Shown: positions 48,465 through 57,841 of the stretch, in pieces | How positions within the stretch are numbered: position 1 is the first letter of the stretch | Layout of the letters: each line of letters begins with the position of its first letter | From: Quercus robur | Lineage: Eukaryota; Streptophyta; Magnoliopsida; Fagales; Fagaceae | NCBI RefSeq assembly: GCF_932294415.1 | Contig: NC_065536.1 | Location: 34,840,354 to 34,904,353, forward strand | DNA length: 64,000 nucleotides | Reading direction: 5' to 3' | The notes under the pieces: generated by a model | What the model was told of the DNA's origin: nothing | The model's database searches: none | What the model saw: only the letters and a program-made list of their open reading frames with translations | Position numbers and translations under genes: made by a program

Positions 48465-48790
48465 TATTTGGTTGCAGACATCCATACAGAAATATCATAA
48501 GAAAACCCGAAACTCTAAGCTTAATTTGCTAAATCATCTCAAATAACCCAAAATGCAAATCCCCGTAACAGGTTTTGTATGACGATACAAAATTCACATG
48601 AATTTTTGAGATAACTCATTGCGCTCAGTGTGTATGAAGGCATACCTGTAGTTGAACACCCGATATGGCAGCGCGGATCAACGAATGATATGATATTTCT
48701 TTTCTCTCTCTCTCTCTCTCAATTTTCTTTCACTAAAAACTAAAATCATTAGGTTTTCAAGATTGGAGAAGCAGTCAAGTTCGTCTCCAA
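45179..48790 (-). CDS. plant protein of unknown function, two coding exons
   Basis: Coding exon A runs 46384-45905 (160 codons) and exon B 45607-45179 (142 residues plus stop). They join in phase at ...LMTIAEE|YVKAEKN, giving 302 residues. A non-coding first exon ends at 48646 (CTACAG|GTATGC); intron 1 ends at 46396 (ACACAG) and the ATG is 12 bases in. The N-terminus is GSRRRLPVWMLGVAAADQ. The middle is Lys/Arg-rich with KKRRK and GRKVREP, suggesting nuclear or DNA-binding behaviour. An acidic stretch (PNDDDVELTMDDL) precedes the junction, then QDMLDLFLGPLLKKP near the end. I recognise the pattern as conserved in plants but cannot name it. A GTAGCA near the stop could be an alternative donor, so the C-terminus is less certain. 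Confidence 0.7.
45591..45750 (-). repeat. 80 bp tandem duplication over an exon's splice acceptor
   Basis: Copies 45591-45670 and 45671-45750 share AACAGAACTGTTCTAGGAAC and CATACYGCAAGCAGAKGACA. On the minus strand the working copy has TGCAG|TATGTCAAAGC; the upstream copy has TGCGG|TATGTGCAAGC, where the acceptor AG has become GG. Confidence 0.8.
47075..48220 (-). mobile_element. 5'-truncated L1-type LINE in intron 1
   Basis: A 1146 bp insertion flanked by a 19 bp target duplication: AAGAAGTACTTTGTTAGTG at 47056-47074, and the same with one C at 48221-48239. A plus-strand T-run (47075-47095) is its poly(A) tail. Minus-strand sequence 47857-47582 encodes the zinc-binding domain that follows LINE RT: FPWKSIWCLKAHERVSFFLW and GSILTIDNLFKRGLP. 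Stops elsewhere mark it inactive. It shares orientation with the host gene. Confidence 0.85.
48646..48790 (-). other. first (non-coding) exon and promoter-proximal region
   Basis: The minus strand shows a GA-rich run (48695-48720) then an exon ending TTCAACTACAG|GTATGC. There is no in-frame ATG, so it is taken as 5' UTR of the unknown gene. The transcription start is not visible. Confidence 0.4.
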
Positions 48791-48997
48791 ACTTCTAGTT
48801 TTGGTTTCAGCATTTGAATTTTGTGTACAGTGTTTGTGCTTTTTGATCTCTGAAATTTGTGTTTATGTTTGATGTTTCGACCCAATAGATTTGAGGTTTT
48901 GAGCGAAATAACCAGGATTTTTCAGAAAATAACTACAAAACCGAAACTATTTCATTAGTTAGGAAACGTTTGAAACTAATTTGGAATATAACAACTC

Positions 48998-49103
48998 GAG
49001 TTCAGTATCCACGATTTCTTGGGTTTATTAGTTTATTATTGCGAGAAATCGAGTTCAGTATCCACGATTTCTTGGGTTTATTAGTTTATTATTGCGAGAA
49101 ATC
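48998..49103. repeat. 53 bp tandem duplication
   Basis: GAGTTCAGTATCCACGATTT begins at 48998 and again at 49051; each copy ends TTGCGAGAAATC. It lies at the inner edge of the left TIR. Confidence 0.8.
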
Positions 49104-49439
49104 GAGTTAAAAGAACTCGACTTCTAAGCCTAGAAAACGAGTCCAAAGGACTCGGTTTTAAAGCATGGAAACCGAGTCCCTTGCACTCGGTTTCAAAGCC
49201 TGGAAACCGAGTCCATTGGACTCGATTTCTACTCTTTGAAACCGAGTTCAACGAACTCGTTTTTCAGGCTTAGGAACCGAGTCCTTTGGACTCGATTTCC
49301 TTTTATAAACTGCCAGCATGCATCCAACAGTCATCGTTTGAAAGTTGAATCTTTTCTGAAATTTGTTTAGCGATTGAAAGTTGAATCTTTTCTGAACTGC
49401 TTTTCTTTGTAAGCAAAATGGTGTTGTGAGAGTTTACTT

Positions 49440-49630
49440 GTGACGGCGAGAGGCAGTGACGGCGAGAGGCAGCGACGGCGACGGTGACGGGAGCGAGAAG
49501 TAGCGACGGCGACGGGAGGGAGAAGCAGCGACGGCGACGGTGACGGGAGCGAGAAGCAGCGACGGCGAAGGGAGGGAGAAACAGCGACGGCGACGGGAGT
49601 CGGCGACGGTGCCGGCGACGGAGCGACAGG
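49440..49630. repeat. GC-rich GACGGCGA minisatellite
   Basis: Irregular tandem blocks such as GCAGCGACGGCGACGG and GGGAGCGAGAAG. Much more GC-rich than the surroundings. Possibly the degenerate remains of a first exon; no ORF supports that. Confidence 0.65.
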
Positions 49631-50195
49631 AATGAGAGTGTCAGAGAGCTCGACTGAGATTGAAGTTTTTGGATTTTTTTAGAAAATAAGTTTGAAAGTT
49701 TTTTGTGTTTGGTTTTTTTGTGAGAGGGACTGAGAGTGCTGTGTGTTTGTGTGCCTGCTTTTGAGTGGATGGCTTACACGCATAAATCGAGTTTACTGAA
49801 CTCGTTTTGTAAGAGTAAAAAACGAGTTCAATGGACTCGTTTTCCAGTGTTGCAAAACGAGTTCATTAAACTCGATTTATGCGTGGAAAAACTAAGTTTA
49901 ATGAACTCGTTTTTTACTCTTACAAAACGACTACATTGAACTCGATTTCTGGCATATTGGGCCCACCTCAGGTACTGGCAAAAAAGCAAAATCGAGTAAA
50001 AATTACTCGATTTCATAACACAAAAATCGTCCACTTTAGACTCGAATTGCTAGAATCCAAAATAGTTTAAAACGTTTACTAACTAATGATATTGTTTGGG
50101 TTTTGTTGTTATTTTCTAAAAAAATCCGAAATAACCTCCTTCAGCCTTTCTATTTTGTAAGTTAGACAACGTTTGAAACAATTTTGGAAAATAGC

Positions 50196-50724
50196 ATCTC
50201 GAGTTTCAAAAAATCGAGATCCACCTAAAAAACTCGACCTTCAAATACTCGCTTTCCGTTATTTTATTCCAACTGACGTGGACAATGTTGCCACCTAGAT
50301 CTCGAGTCTTTGAGACTCGAGATCCTTGAATTTTATTCCGACTTTTATTTAACCAAATTTTATTTAATTTATTTTGTGTACGAAATAAATTAAATAAAAA
50401 TACAAGGATATCGAGTCTTATAGACTCGAGATCCTTGAATTTTTAAACAAATTTTATTTAACCAAATTTTATTTAATTTATTTATTAAATAAAAATACAA
50501 GGATCTCGAGTCTTGAAGACTCGAGATCCTTGAGTTTTTAAACAAATTTTATTTAACCAAATTTATTTAATTTATTTTGTGTACTAAATAAATTAAATAA
50601 AAATACAAGGATCTCGAGTCTTAAAGACTCGAGATCCTAAAAATTAAATTACCCACTACAGCTACAGCACTTTACGTTCGTGGGGGTAAAAATGCAAGTA
50701 ACTCGAGTCTTATAGACTCAAGTT
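50196..50724. repeat. subterminal palindrome array, left end
   Basis: Six palindromes: 50196-50220, 50298-50324, 50406-50434, 50501-50529, 50609-50637 and 50700-50724. Most have arms of GGATCTCGAGTCTT type around a 1-3 base centre. Four sit in tandem units of about 95-108 bp that also hold TTTATTTAATTTATTT and its inverse, a second fold-back. Confidence 0.85.
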
Positions 50725-50967
50725 CTACTGGGGAAAATTATTAAAACAGAACACTCTGAACACTCAGCCCGTATAACACACTTTCTAACATTCTACACAG
50801 CCTTCTCACCCAAAAACAGAGTATCCTCACTGAGTCTCTCAGCCTCACTAACTCTTACCCTCACTAACTCTCACTCACCCATAACTCCTACACCACATTG
50901 CCTCTCACTCTCACTCATCACACTGCCTCTCTCACTGCTCTTCCCTCTCAACAAATTGATATCTCAG

Positions 50968-52031
50968 GTAAGGGTTTGCATAATTTGATTGTCATTGTAG
51001 TTGGGTATTAGTTGTCTATGGGTGTGGGTTAAAGAGTTTGACTAATTATTTTGTACATAGTTGACATAACTTAGTTAATTTACTTATATTGTGTGTTATA
51101 GAAGTTTGTTTTGTTAGTGTTAATTTTTTGAGTATTTATTTGCCCATTTTGTGTGTTACAATTATTTTTGACTTTATTCATCATTATTTTGGGTATGAAA
51201 TGGGTAGTGATTGAATGGAATGAATGGGTATCATAATATCTTAAAATGTGGTTACCTACAATACATGACTGTATAAGGAATTGGTCATTTTGGAAACAAT
51301 TTGGTATTTGGAAATGACATTTGAGAATTATTTGATCTTTTTATGTTGATCAGGTTAGTGGAAAACTAAGGCTTGTTTGAAAGCTAAGAAATATAAGTTT
51401 TATTTAGAATTGTACGGACTATGGTAAAGGAATTAGGTGATATCATTTGTTTTCTGCCTTTGATGAAAATCTTAACATTGGAATTGTTATCATGAACAGT
51501 TTAGAGTAATCATAAACAGTTTAGAGTAATGCTCATTTGTTTTCTGCTCATAAACAGTTTAGAGTAATGCTCATAAACAGTTTAGAGTAATCATGAATTG
51601 TTTTCTGCCTTAGAGTAATGCTCATCCAGTTTAGATATCATTTGTTTTCTGCCTTATGACTAATCATAAACAGTTTAGAGTAATGCTCATACCATGTTTT
51701 TAACTTGTATTATGGTATATTACTTGCCAAGTGATGGTCTAAGGTTTTGAGTGTGGTAACTTATATTTCTGTTCTAAAGTCTGGATCAGAACCATATGTT
51801 TACATAAGATCTACCTTAATTAGTTTGTTGAGTATCAATAGGCGACTCCAATGTTTTGCAACTAAGGTTGGGTGGTTATTGCTGTTGTCTGGACCTGTGG
51901 GCATGTACTGGTGAAATAACTGGATGGTTCGTTAGTTTTAATTGTCTGTGTGTGTTAGTTGATTAAATTGTGTTCTTGTTAAATTGTGTTCTTGTTATCA
52001 ACTAACTAACATAGTAACTTGACTTGAACAG
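50968..52031 (+). other. 5' UTR intron of the MULE transposase gene
   Basis: Donor ATCTCAG|GTAAGG and acceptor TTGAACAG|GTTCACAATG. The preceding exon is CT-rich (CACTCTCACTCATCAC). The second transposase copy has the same arrangement (58405-60284), which supports the intron. It contains a minisatellite of CATAAACAGTTTAGAGTAAT blocks (51500-51690). Confidence 0.6.
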
Positions 52032-52038
52032 GTTCACA

Positions 52039-54594
52039 ATGCCTGAAATTGATATAATCCTATACCACGATGGTCCGCTTAAGAATGTCAATGCGAACAA
52101 GGGATTGCCATTTGAAGGGCCGGGTATAAAGACCTATTATACCCAAATTGATCGTAGGTTGAAGACCCTTGACGAATTGAAGAAGATTATCATGGAAGAG
52201 TTGTGTGAGAATCCTGCTATACACAACATACAAATTACTTATCGTATGCCAAACGAAATCTTGAAGCATCGGATTAATTACAAGTATATGGTGATAGAAA
52301 CAGACAAACATGTAAAGATCATGTTTGACAAGTTGGAAAGAATAGGTGAAGTAACTAACATTGAGTTGTACATACAATTGGAGCCGCGTGCAGTTTGGGA
52401 AGAGGATATCCAACAAACGACTACAAGCTTACAGGTTATGGTTCCAGATGCTCAATATGAGTATTCTACACATGTAGAGGATGATTATGTTCATGCCGAT
52501 GGTGATGTTCATGTTGATGGTGATGGTGATGATGATGATGATGATGATGATAATGATGATGATGACTATGTTGATGAGACTACTGCCATTAACAATGATG
52601 ATGACGATGATGATGACGACTATGTTGATGAGAATATTGCCATTAATGGTGAAGATTTTGTGGATAGAGATGAGTATGAAGACACGATTGGCAGAGACCT
52701 TGGGGACTTTGAGAGGGACATTGATGACGATCAGACATTGGATGGTAGTGAACCTTATGTAGACAATGTCATTAGTGTCCAAAACATTACGAATACAATC
52801 CCTGCCTACGCACCTCCTGCATTGTCATTCTCTGCAAATACTTGGGAACATATGGTTGATCCTTCACATATTGATATGCCATTTGTGTCTACTTGGAGAG
52901 AGGGGATGAATTTGTGCAAAGGGTTGACTTTTGCCAATAAAGAGGAGGTGAAGCACGTATTAACAATTTGTGCCCTCAAGGAAAACAAACATTTTACGAT
53001 CATTAGGTCGACGACGAAAAAACTTTGTGCAAAATGCGTGCATGAGTCATGTAAGTGGTATGTCTGCGCAGTTATGAAGCCCGATCTCCACAAACTATGG
53101 ATGGTCACCGTGTATGTGGGTCCTCACACGTGTATAGCGACTGGGGTGCGAAATGATGGTAAAATGATGAGTTGTAATTTTATTGCATCAGATATCCATA
53201 AGAAGTTATGTGAGGATCACACTACCCCAGTTAAGCATCTCAGATCCATGATAGAGACGAAATATAGTGGGCAGAAGCCTTCTTACTACAAGGTATGGGA
53301 TGCGAAACAAAAGGCGATTGCGATGATGTTTGGGAATTGGGAAGAGTCTTACCAAAGATTGCAAAAATTGCTAATGGCATATATTGATCAGGACCCGACT
53401 ACCCAAGTGTTCTATCGTATCACATCCACCGATGAAGATGACGCCGTATTGTTGCATTATGTGTTTTGGTCTTTCGGTCCATGCATATCAGGATTCAAAT
53501 ACTGCAAGCCGGTTATCAGTATTGATGGGACCCATCTATATGGTAAATATCAGGGAAAGTTGTTGGTCGCAATGGCAACTGACGCTAACAACAAGGTATT
53601 CCCTCTCGCGTTTGCTGTTGTGGATTGTGAGTCAGGGTCCAGTTGGAGGTGGTTTTTACAGTGCCTCCGAGATACGATTGGCCACGTGATACCTAAGGAA
53701 GGCATTTGCATAATTTCTGACCGACATCTCGGTATCAAAAACGCCATTGCAAACTGGCCTAGAAGGGAAGATGGAAGTACACCAGTATTTCATAGATATT
53801 GCCTTCGACATGTTGTTAGCAACTTCAACACCCATTTTCAGAACTCAACTCTAAAGTCAACGGCGTTGAAAGCGGGATATGCTACTCAGGTGGTGAAATT
53901 TGATGCCATAATGGAGTCCATTAAGCAGGTGGAAATTGAGGCCATTAGGAATAAGAAGAAGGTGACGGGGAAGGATGGCAAGGAAAAGAATCAAGATTAT
54001 CTTCCATACACATACCTAATGGGCGAGTCTGTGGATATGTGGAGCCAGTCACATGATGGTGGGAGACGTTTTGGGGCAATGACAACCAATATATCAGAGT
54101 GTTTCAATGGTGTACTGAAAGGTGCACGAGGTCTTCCTATTGCCGCATTAGTTGAGTTCACTTGGAACAAACTTGTTCAATATTTCCATGACCGGCGTAA
54201 AGAATACCATTTTGAGTTCTCAGAGGGTAAGAAATGGAGTGAATATGCCAATCGTACGTGGGATGCAAATAAGTGTAAATCCGAGAAACATTATCTCAAG
54301 CCATTTAGCAATGAAGAGCTGATATTTCAAGTAGTTACCCAACTCAACACATGTAGCGCAGGAGGGGGAAACCACAGTTATGAAGTTCGGTTACAGGAAC
54401 AAAAATGCAGTTGTGGGAAATGGCAAAACATAGGGATCCCCTGTTCACATGCAATTAGAGTATGTGACTATTTACATATTGATTCGACCACATATATTCA
54501 CCCATGTTATGGCTTGAACAATGCCCTTAACACTTATGAGCATGCATTTGTGATTCCAAAGTCGCAGTGGGCCTGGGTCCTACAAATTCAATAA
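52039..54594 (+). CDS. MULE transposase (mudrA type), C-terminally truncated
   Basis: 851 residues from the ATG at 52039 (MPEIDIILYHDGPLKN), the same start as in the second copy. It would bind element ends and cut and paste them in the nucleus. Order: an N-terminal region of about 120 residues; an Asp-rich tract (about 154-198) coded by GAT repeats; a MuDR-type DNA-binding domain (about 290-360, CVHESCKWYVCAVMKPDLHK); catalytic domain with D496 (SIDGTHLYGKYQGK), D561 (CIISDRH) and likely E687 (ISECFNG); a SWIM zinc finger C790, C792, C802, H804. The frame is open throughout, but it ends WAWVLQIQ at a deletion junction, so the usual tail after the SWIM finger is missing. Activity is possible but unproven. 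Confidence 0.88.
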   Translation: MPEIDIILYHDGPLKNVNANKGLPFEGPGIKTYYTQIDRRLKTLDELKKIIMEELCENPAIHNIQITYRMPNEILKHRINYKYMVIETDKHVKIMFDKLERIGEVTNIELYIQLEPRAVWEEDIQQTTTSLQVMVPDAQYEYSTHVEDDYVHADGDVHVDGDGDDDDDDDDNDDDDYVDETTAINNDDDDDDDDYVDENIAINGEDFVDRDEYEDTIGRDLGDFERDIDDDQTLDGSEPYVDNVISVQNITNTIPAYAPPALSFSANTWEHMVDPSHIDMPFVSTWREGMNLCKGLTFANKEEVKHVLTICALKENKHFTIIRSTTKKLCAKCVHESCKWYVCAVMKPDLHKLWMVTVYVGPHTCIATGVRNDGKMMSCNFIASDIHKKLCEDHTTPVKHLRSMIETKYSGQKPSYYKVWDAKQKAIAMMFGNWEESYQRLQKLLMAYIDQDPTTQVFYRITSTDEDDAVLLHYVFWSFGPCISGFKYCKPVISIDGTHLYGKYQGKLLVAMATDANNKVFPLAFAVVDCESGSSWRWFLQCLRDTIGHVIPKEGICIISDRHLGIKNAIANWPRREDGSTPVFHRYCLRHVVSNFNTHFQNSTLKSTALKAGYATQVVKFDAIMESIKQVEIEAIRNKKKVTGKDGKEKNQDYLPYTYLMGESVDMWSQSHDGGRRFGAMTTNISECFNGVLKGARGLPIAALVEFTWNKLVQYFHDRRKEYHFEFSEGKKWSEYANRTWDANKCKSEKHYLKPFSNEELIFQVVTQLNTCSAGGGNHSYEVRLQEQKCSCGKWQNIGIPCSHAIRVCDYLHIDSTTYIHPCYGLNNALNTYEHAFVIPKSQWAWVLQIQ

Positions 54595-54602
54595 AAAATT
54601 TT

Positions 54603-54697
54603 GCGGTTGTTAGAACTAGAAATACAACTTTGAAAGAACTTGCTAACTAAAAGTCAAAGTCAACGTAAAAATTAAAGCGGTTGTTAGAACTAGAAAT
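54603..54697. repeat. 21 bp direct repeats flanking filler DNA
   Basis: GCGGTTGTTAGAACTAGAAA(T) occurs at 54603-54623 and 54677-54697 around 53 bp of unrelated sequence. The pair sits exactly where the transposase and the PMD fragment are both cut off. Confidence 0.75.
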
Positions 54698-54813
54698 TTC
54701 ACCTCGCCATTCCAAATGGCCTCTGATCGGTGATATGGTTGTCACGTCAACACTGAATCCTGTAGCGGACCGGGGTGCAAGCACTGTAGCTCCTCATCGA
54801 TCTGAGGCTCCAT
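54698..54813 (-). pseudogene. plant mobile domain (MAIN-like/PP7L-type) gene, N-terminal fragment
   Basis: The minus strand starts at the ATG at 54813, just after a good acceptor (CTTTGCAG|T). It reads MEPQIDEELQCLHPGPLQDS, VLT, a TGA stop, then QPYHRSEAIWNGE. This is the start of the transposon-associated PMD family, often annotated as 'serine/threonine-protein phosphatase 7 long form homolog'. The rest is lost at the filler junction. A 5' exon may lie near 57260-57430 (CT-rich, with CTTTTCAG|GTTCTG), which would place its promoter in the right MULE end. Confidence 0.68.
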
Positions 54814-55020
54814 ACTGCAAAGACAATTAAAAAGGTTATGAAAACCCCAATTTCTCTGTGCCAATGTTTGATAAGAGTTCATATATTTTCATTCCATCAC
54901 CTTCAAAATTATATATATATATATATAGAAGATTCAAATGACAGTTAAACATTACAAGTGCATACAAACTAGATAAGAACAGAATTTTTTTTCTAAATAA
55001 CAATAAATATTAAAAAATTT

Positions 55021-55345
55021 AGTTAGTTGTCACGTTTCAAAACAATGTTGAAAACTAGCATCTCGAGTGTTCCTCCACTCGAGTTCCAATATAAAAGTCG
55101 AGTTTTTAAGTCTCGATTTATAAGAGGATGGGTTTAAAGTGAGAAAAAATTGACGTAAAAATCGAGTTTTAAAGACACGATTTCCATAAATTACAGAAAA
55201 ACGCTGCTATAGGGCTTTAAAACGTCATTATAGGACTTAAAAACGCCACTATAGGGCTCCCTAAACCTGATACTTATAAAAAAAAATTTGCAGGAAAACA
55301 CCACTATAGGGCTTTAAAATGTCACTGTAAGGCTTAAACAGAGGG
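55021..55345. repeat. extra MULE end plus minisatellite
   Basis: AGTTAGTTGTCACGTTTC and then CTAGCATCTCGAGTG is a third left-type MULE end, followed by CTCGAG and TCGAGTTTT palindromes and ACGCCACTATAGGGCT-type repeats (55200-55345). No matching right end was found, so it is a fragment or a nested copy. Confidence 0.5.
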
Positions 55346-57280
55346 TATGTGAACCACTTACAATTCGCCCCAACAGAGGGTAACCTCATGTAATTTCCCG
55401 AGAATTTGAGTTTGTGAACTTACTTTTACTTTTGGTTAGTTTATTATGTTCTAATATGTTCAACAGTTTGGCCGAGAGAAAAGAACCCAGAAACCCAAAA
55501 CCTAAACTTAGACAATAGCTATAGCAAATCATGCAAAACCACTAAATCATCAACTTGTAGAACAAACCAACAAATTCAAACATGATGCAAAACCAATTAC
55601 ATCAAATTCAATCATTTTTTAAAAAACAGAATTAATAAAAAAAATAATAAAAAAATCAAAAAAACCCAAAAAGATCCAAACCCTAGGTCAAATCATGAAA
55701 TTCATAAATCTAAAATTGGAGAGAGAGAGAGAGAGGAGTCTAAGAAGCAAAAACGAGAAAGCACTCAGAAGAAAGAGAGAGTACCTTCGGACAAGACTAT
55801 ACAAGTACACAACGCAAAGCCATCACACAACTTATAATCTAAGCAAACCAACAACACAACAGTAATAATCAAAGCTAACAAGAACCCACTTTGCACTATG
55901 GAAATCTCATGGTCAATGAGCACATTAAGTGATTTGATCGTTATATCCTAAAATGGTGTGTTGGAACTTTCATATGATCAGATACCATCTAATAATGACT
56001 TTTTCTCATTCATTTAAACCGACCAACAAATACCAACTATGACCGATACAAGCAGGAGCAAAAATGGTCCCTAATTCACATATATCCTGCTCAACGAATT
56101 ACCAAATGCACAGAGTCAGTAAAAAACTATAGGAATTCCAGACAACCCATTGGTCAAAATGGAAAACATTTTTCTTATTAGTAAGCAACTCTTTTTGATG
56201 TATGGGCCTGCTCCATCTAAGGGTGATGATTTCAGCTAAGCTAAACATCAAAATTTTTCATTCCAATTCCCAAAATTTTAACCCTTCTTATTCTCTCAAC
56301 AAGCTATGAGCAACTAAAAGGTGAAAAAACCTATACAACATTAGTCCTACAATAACTCACCCATAATGTTCCAAAACTTTTTAGCATTTCCAATTAAACA
56401 TTTTTCAATTACCCCATATTTAATAACATAAACAAACACACAAAAAACTTTATAAACTATCACAATAGATGAACCAAAATTGGAAATAGCATACCCAATA
56501 AAGTAAAAAGAAACAAGCATAAAAAAATGCATATATGAATCACTGCATAACCAGGTTTCTATTTCTTTAAAAGATGTTGCTATCATTAGAAAATGGGAAG
56601 ATATGCTTTAATGAGTCATTAGATATACCACTACGGAAAGAGTTAATAAGCACCAAATTTTGAAGAATCTCAGAACAAACTACTTAAATAATTTAGAATT
56701 TCTTCAATAACCTGTTCCCATAAACAGAACGGACAAGCCTTCTAACACAATTACAACAAATGGACCCAGCAAAAAGACATCAACAATTAGTTCAGAATAA
56801 GCCCTCAATAACAAATATGATTCAAGGTATCACCTGTATATTTCACCAAAAAAGAAAAATAAATTTCTCTAAATATACATGCCAAGCCTTGGCTTTTTAA
56901 ATCATCTGCCTAACACCGGACAGTTACTTAAGGGGGAAACACTGAATGTCCACGGAAATCAAATAGCTTTATTGGTATTTTATATAACCCAATCCAGATT
57001 TTTTAGGGACAAAAAATCCTGAAATGCCAAGACATTAAAGTAAAAGAAACAGAAGAAGAAATTAGAGGAGAAAGTGAGAAAAGATTATTAGGTGCAGTGA
57101 ATCTCTATTTCTTTCATGAGATGTGCCACCACTAACACTGAGCTACAAAAACCCAAAATTTCAAGAACCCAAAACAGAAAACAACTCAAATTTACAATAC
57201 CCATCACACAGATCAAAAAATCGCATAAAGAAAAATGAGAAGAAGAGAACCCAGAACCTGAAAAGAGAGAGCACGAACGG
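55346..57280. other. non-coding interior of the MULE
   Basis: AT-rich sequence without a convincing ORF. It contains a (GA)n run near 55720. The minus-strand ORF at 56347-56586 has no known domain. Possibly the intron of the truncated PMD gene. Confidence 0.45.
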
Positions 57281-57283
57281 CAG

Positions 57284-57365
57284 ACGAACGGCGGGCTACG
57301 AGCGGCGGGCTACGAGCGGCGGGCTACGAACGGCGGGCTACGAGCGGCGGGCTACGAACAGCGCT
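57284..57365. repeat. 14 bp GC-rich minisatellite
   Basis: About six copies of CGGCGGGCTACGAG with ACG/GCG variation. On the minus strand it would fall in the CT-rich leader of the PMD gene. Confidence 0.75.
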
Positions 57366-57495
57366 ACGAATGGCTTCAGAGTGAGTTTGAGAGTGAGAGA
57401 GGGCGGAGTCTTAGAGTGAGTGAGGTTGAAAGGGTTCTGTCACTTTCAAATGTGCCGTTTGAAAGTGCTTCTGGTTTTTGTGTTGCTGGTTGCAA

Positions 57496-57631
57496 GAAAT
57501 CGAGTCTTATAGACTCGATTTCCCGTGGCTCCACGTGGAAATTTTGTCCACGTAAGGTAGAATGAAAACAACGAACTCAAGTTTCTAAAACTCGAGTTCT
57601 AATTAGATCTCGAGTTTCAGAAACTCGAGAT
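57496..57631. repeat. subterminal palindrome array, right end
   Basis: Three palindromes: 57496-57522 (arms GAAATCGAGTCT), 57573-57599 (GAACTCAAGTTT/AAACTCGAGTTC) and 57607-57631 (ATCTCGAGTTTC). CCACGTGG and GTCCACGT lie between the first two. Confidence 0.82.
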
Positions 57632-57841
57632 GCTATTATTACAAATTGTTCCGAATCCGGCCAACTAACAAAATTGTTGCCGTACTGAGTTTATTTAGCA
57701 AGGGTGTTCCAATAGATTTTGTAAAATATTGTTCAAACAACTGTGTTTATCATTGGAAATGGAGGTATTGTGCATATCAGATTTCTTCAGCCATTCAAAA
57801 TAGTAAGTTAGGCACGTTTTCAAACATTTAAGAAAACTAAC

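Larger units (their letters stand above)
48914..50127. mobile_element. non-autonomous MULE (1.2 kb) with palindrome arrays
   Basis: The 9 bp target duplication GAAATAACC (48905-48913 and 50128-50136) is the size expected for Mutator-like elements. TIRs of about 75 bp begin GGATTTTTCAGAAAATAAC and, on the other side, GGATTTTTTTAGAAAATAAC; both run into CATTAGTTAG and AACGTTT. Inside each end are about six palindromes of the CGAGTYC type (49102-49301, 49784-50047). The middle is a GC-rich GACGGCGA minisatellite (49440-49630). No transposase. TIRs resemble those of the neighbouring transposase-bearing copies, so it is probably mobilised by that family. Confidence 0.82.
50137..57676 (+). mobile_element. 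MULE with transposase, about 7.5 kb, internally deleted
   Basis: The left end (50153 on: GTTAGACAACGTTTG, then ATAGCATCTCGAGTTTC) is matched in inverted orientation at 57600-57676 (GAAACTCGAGATGCTAT, then CCAACTAAC). Both ends carry arrays of CTCGAGTC palindromes. Inside are a mudrA-type transposase (+) and the start of a PMD gene (-), facing each other. Both are truncated at 54594-54702, so the centre has been deleted. Exact outer limits and a target duplication are not clear. Confidence 0.72.

Noticed and set aside
52024..52038. Start of the MULE transposase at 52024
   Set aside because: That position is TTG and lies partly in the predicted 5' UTR intron; the ATG at 52039 matches the start of the second copy.
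52429..53108. Minus-strand ORFs of 117 and 100 codons, and the plus-strand 93-codon ORF at 52481
   Set aside because: Shadows of the transposase frame, kept open by the GAT repeat (Ile- or Met-rich readings).
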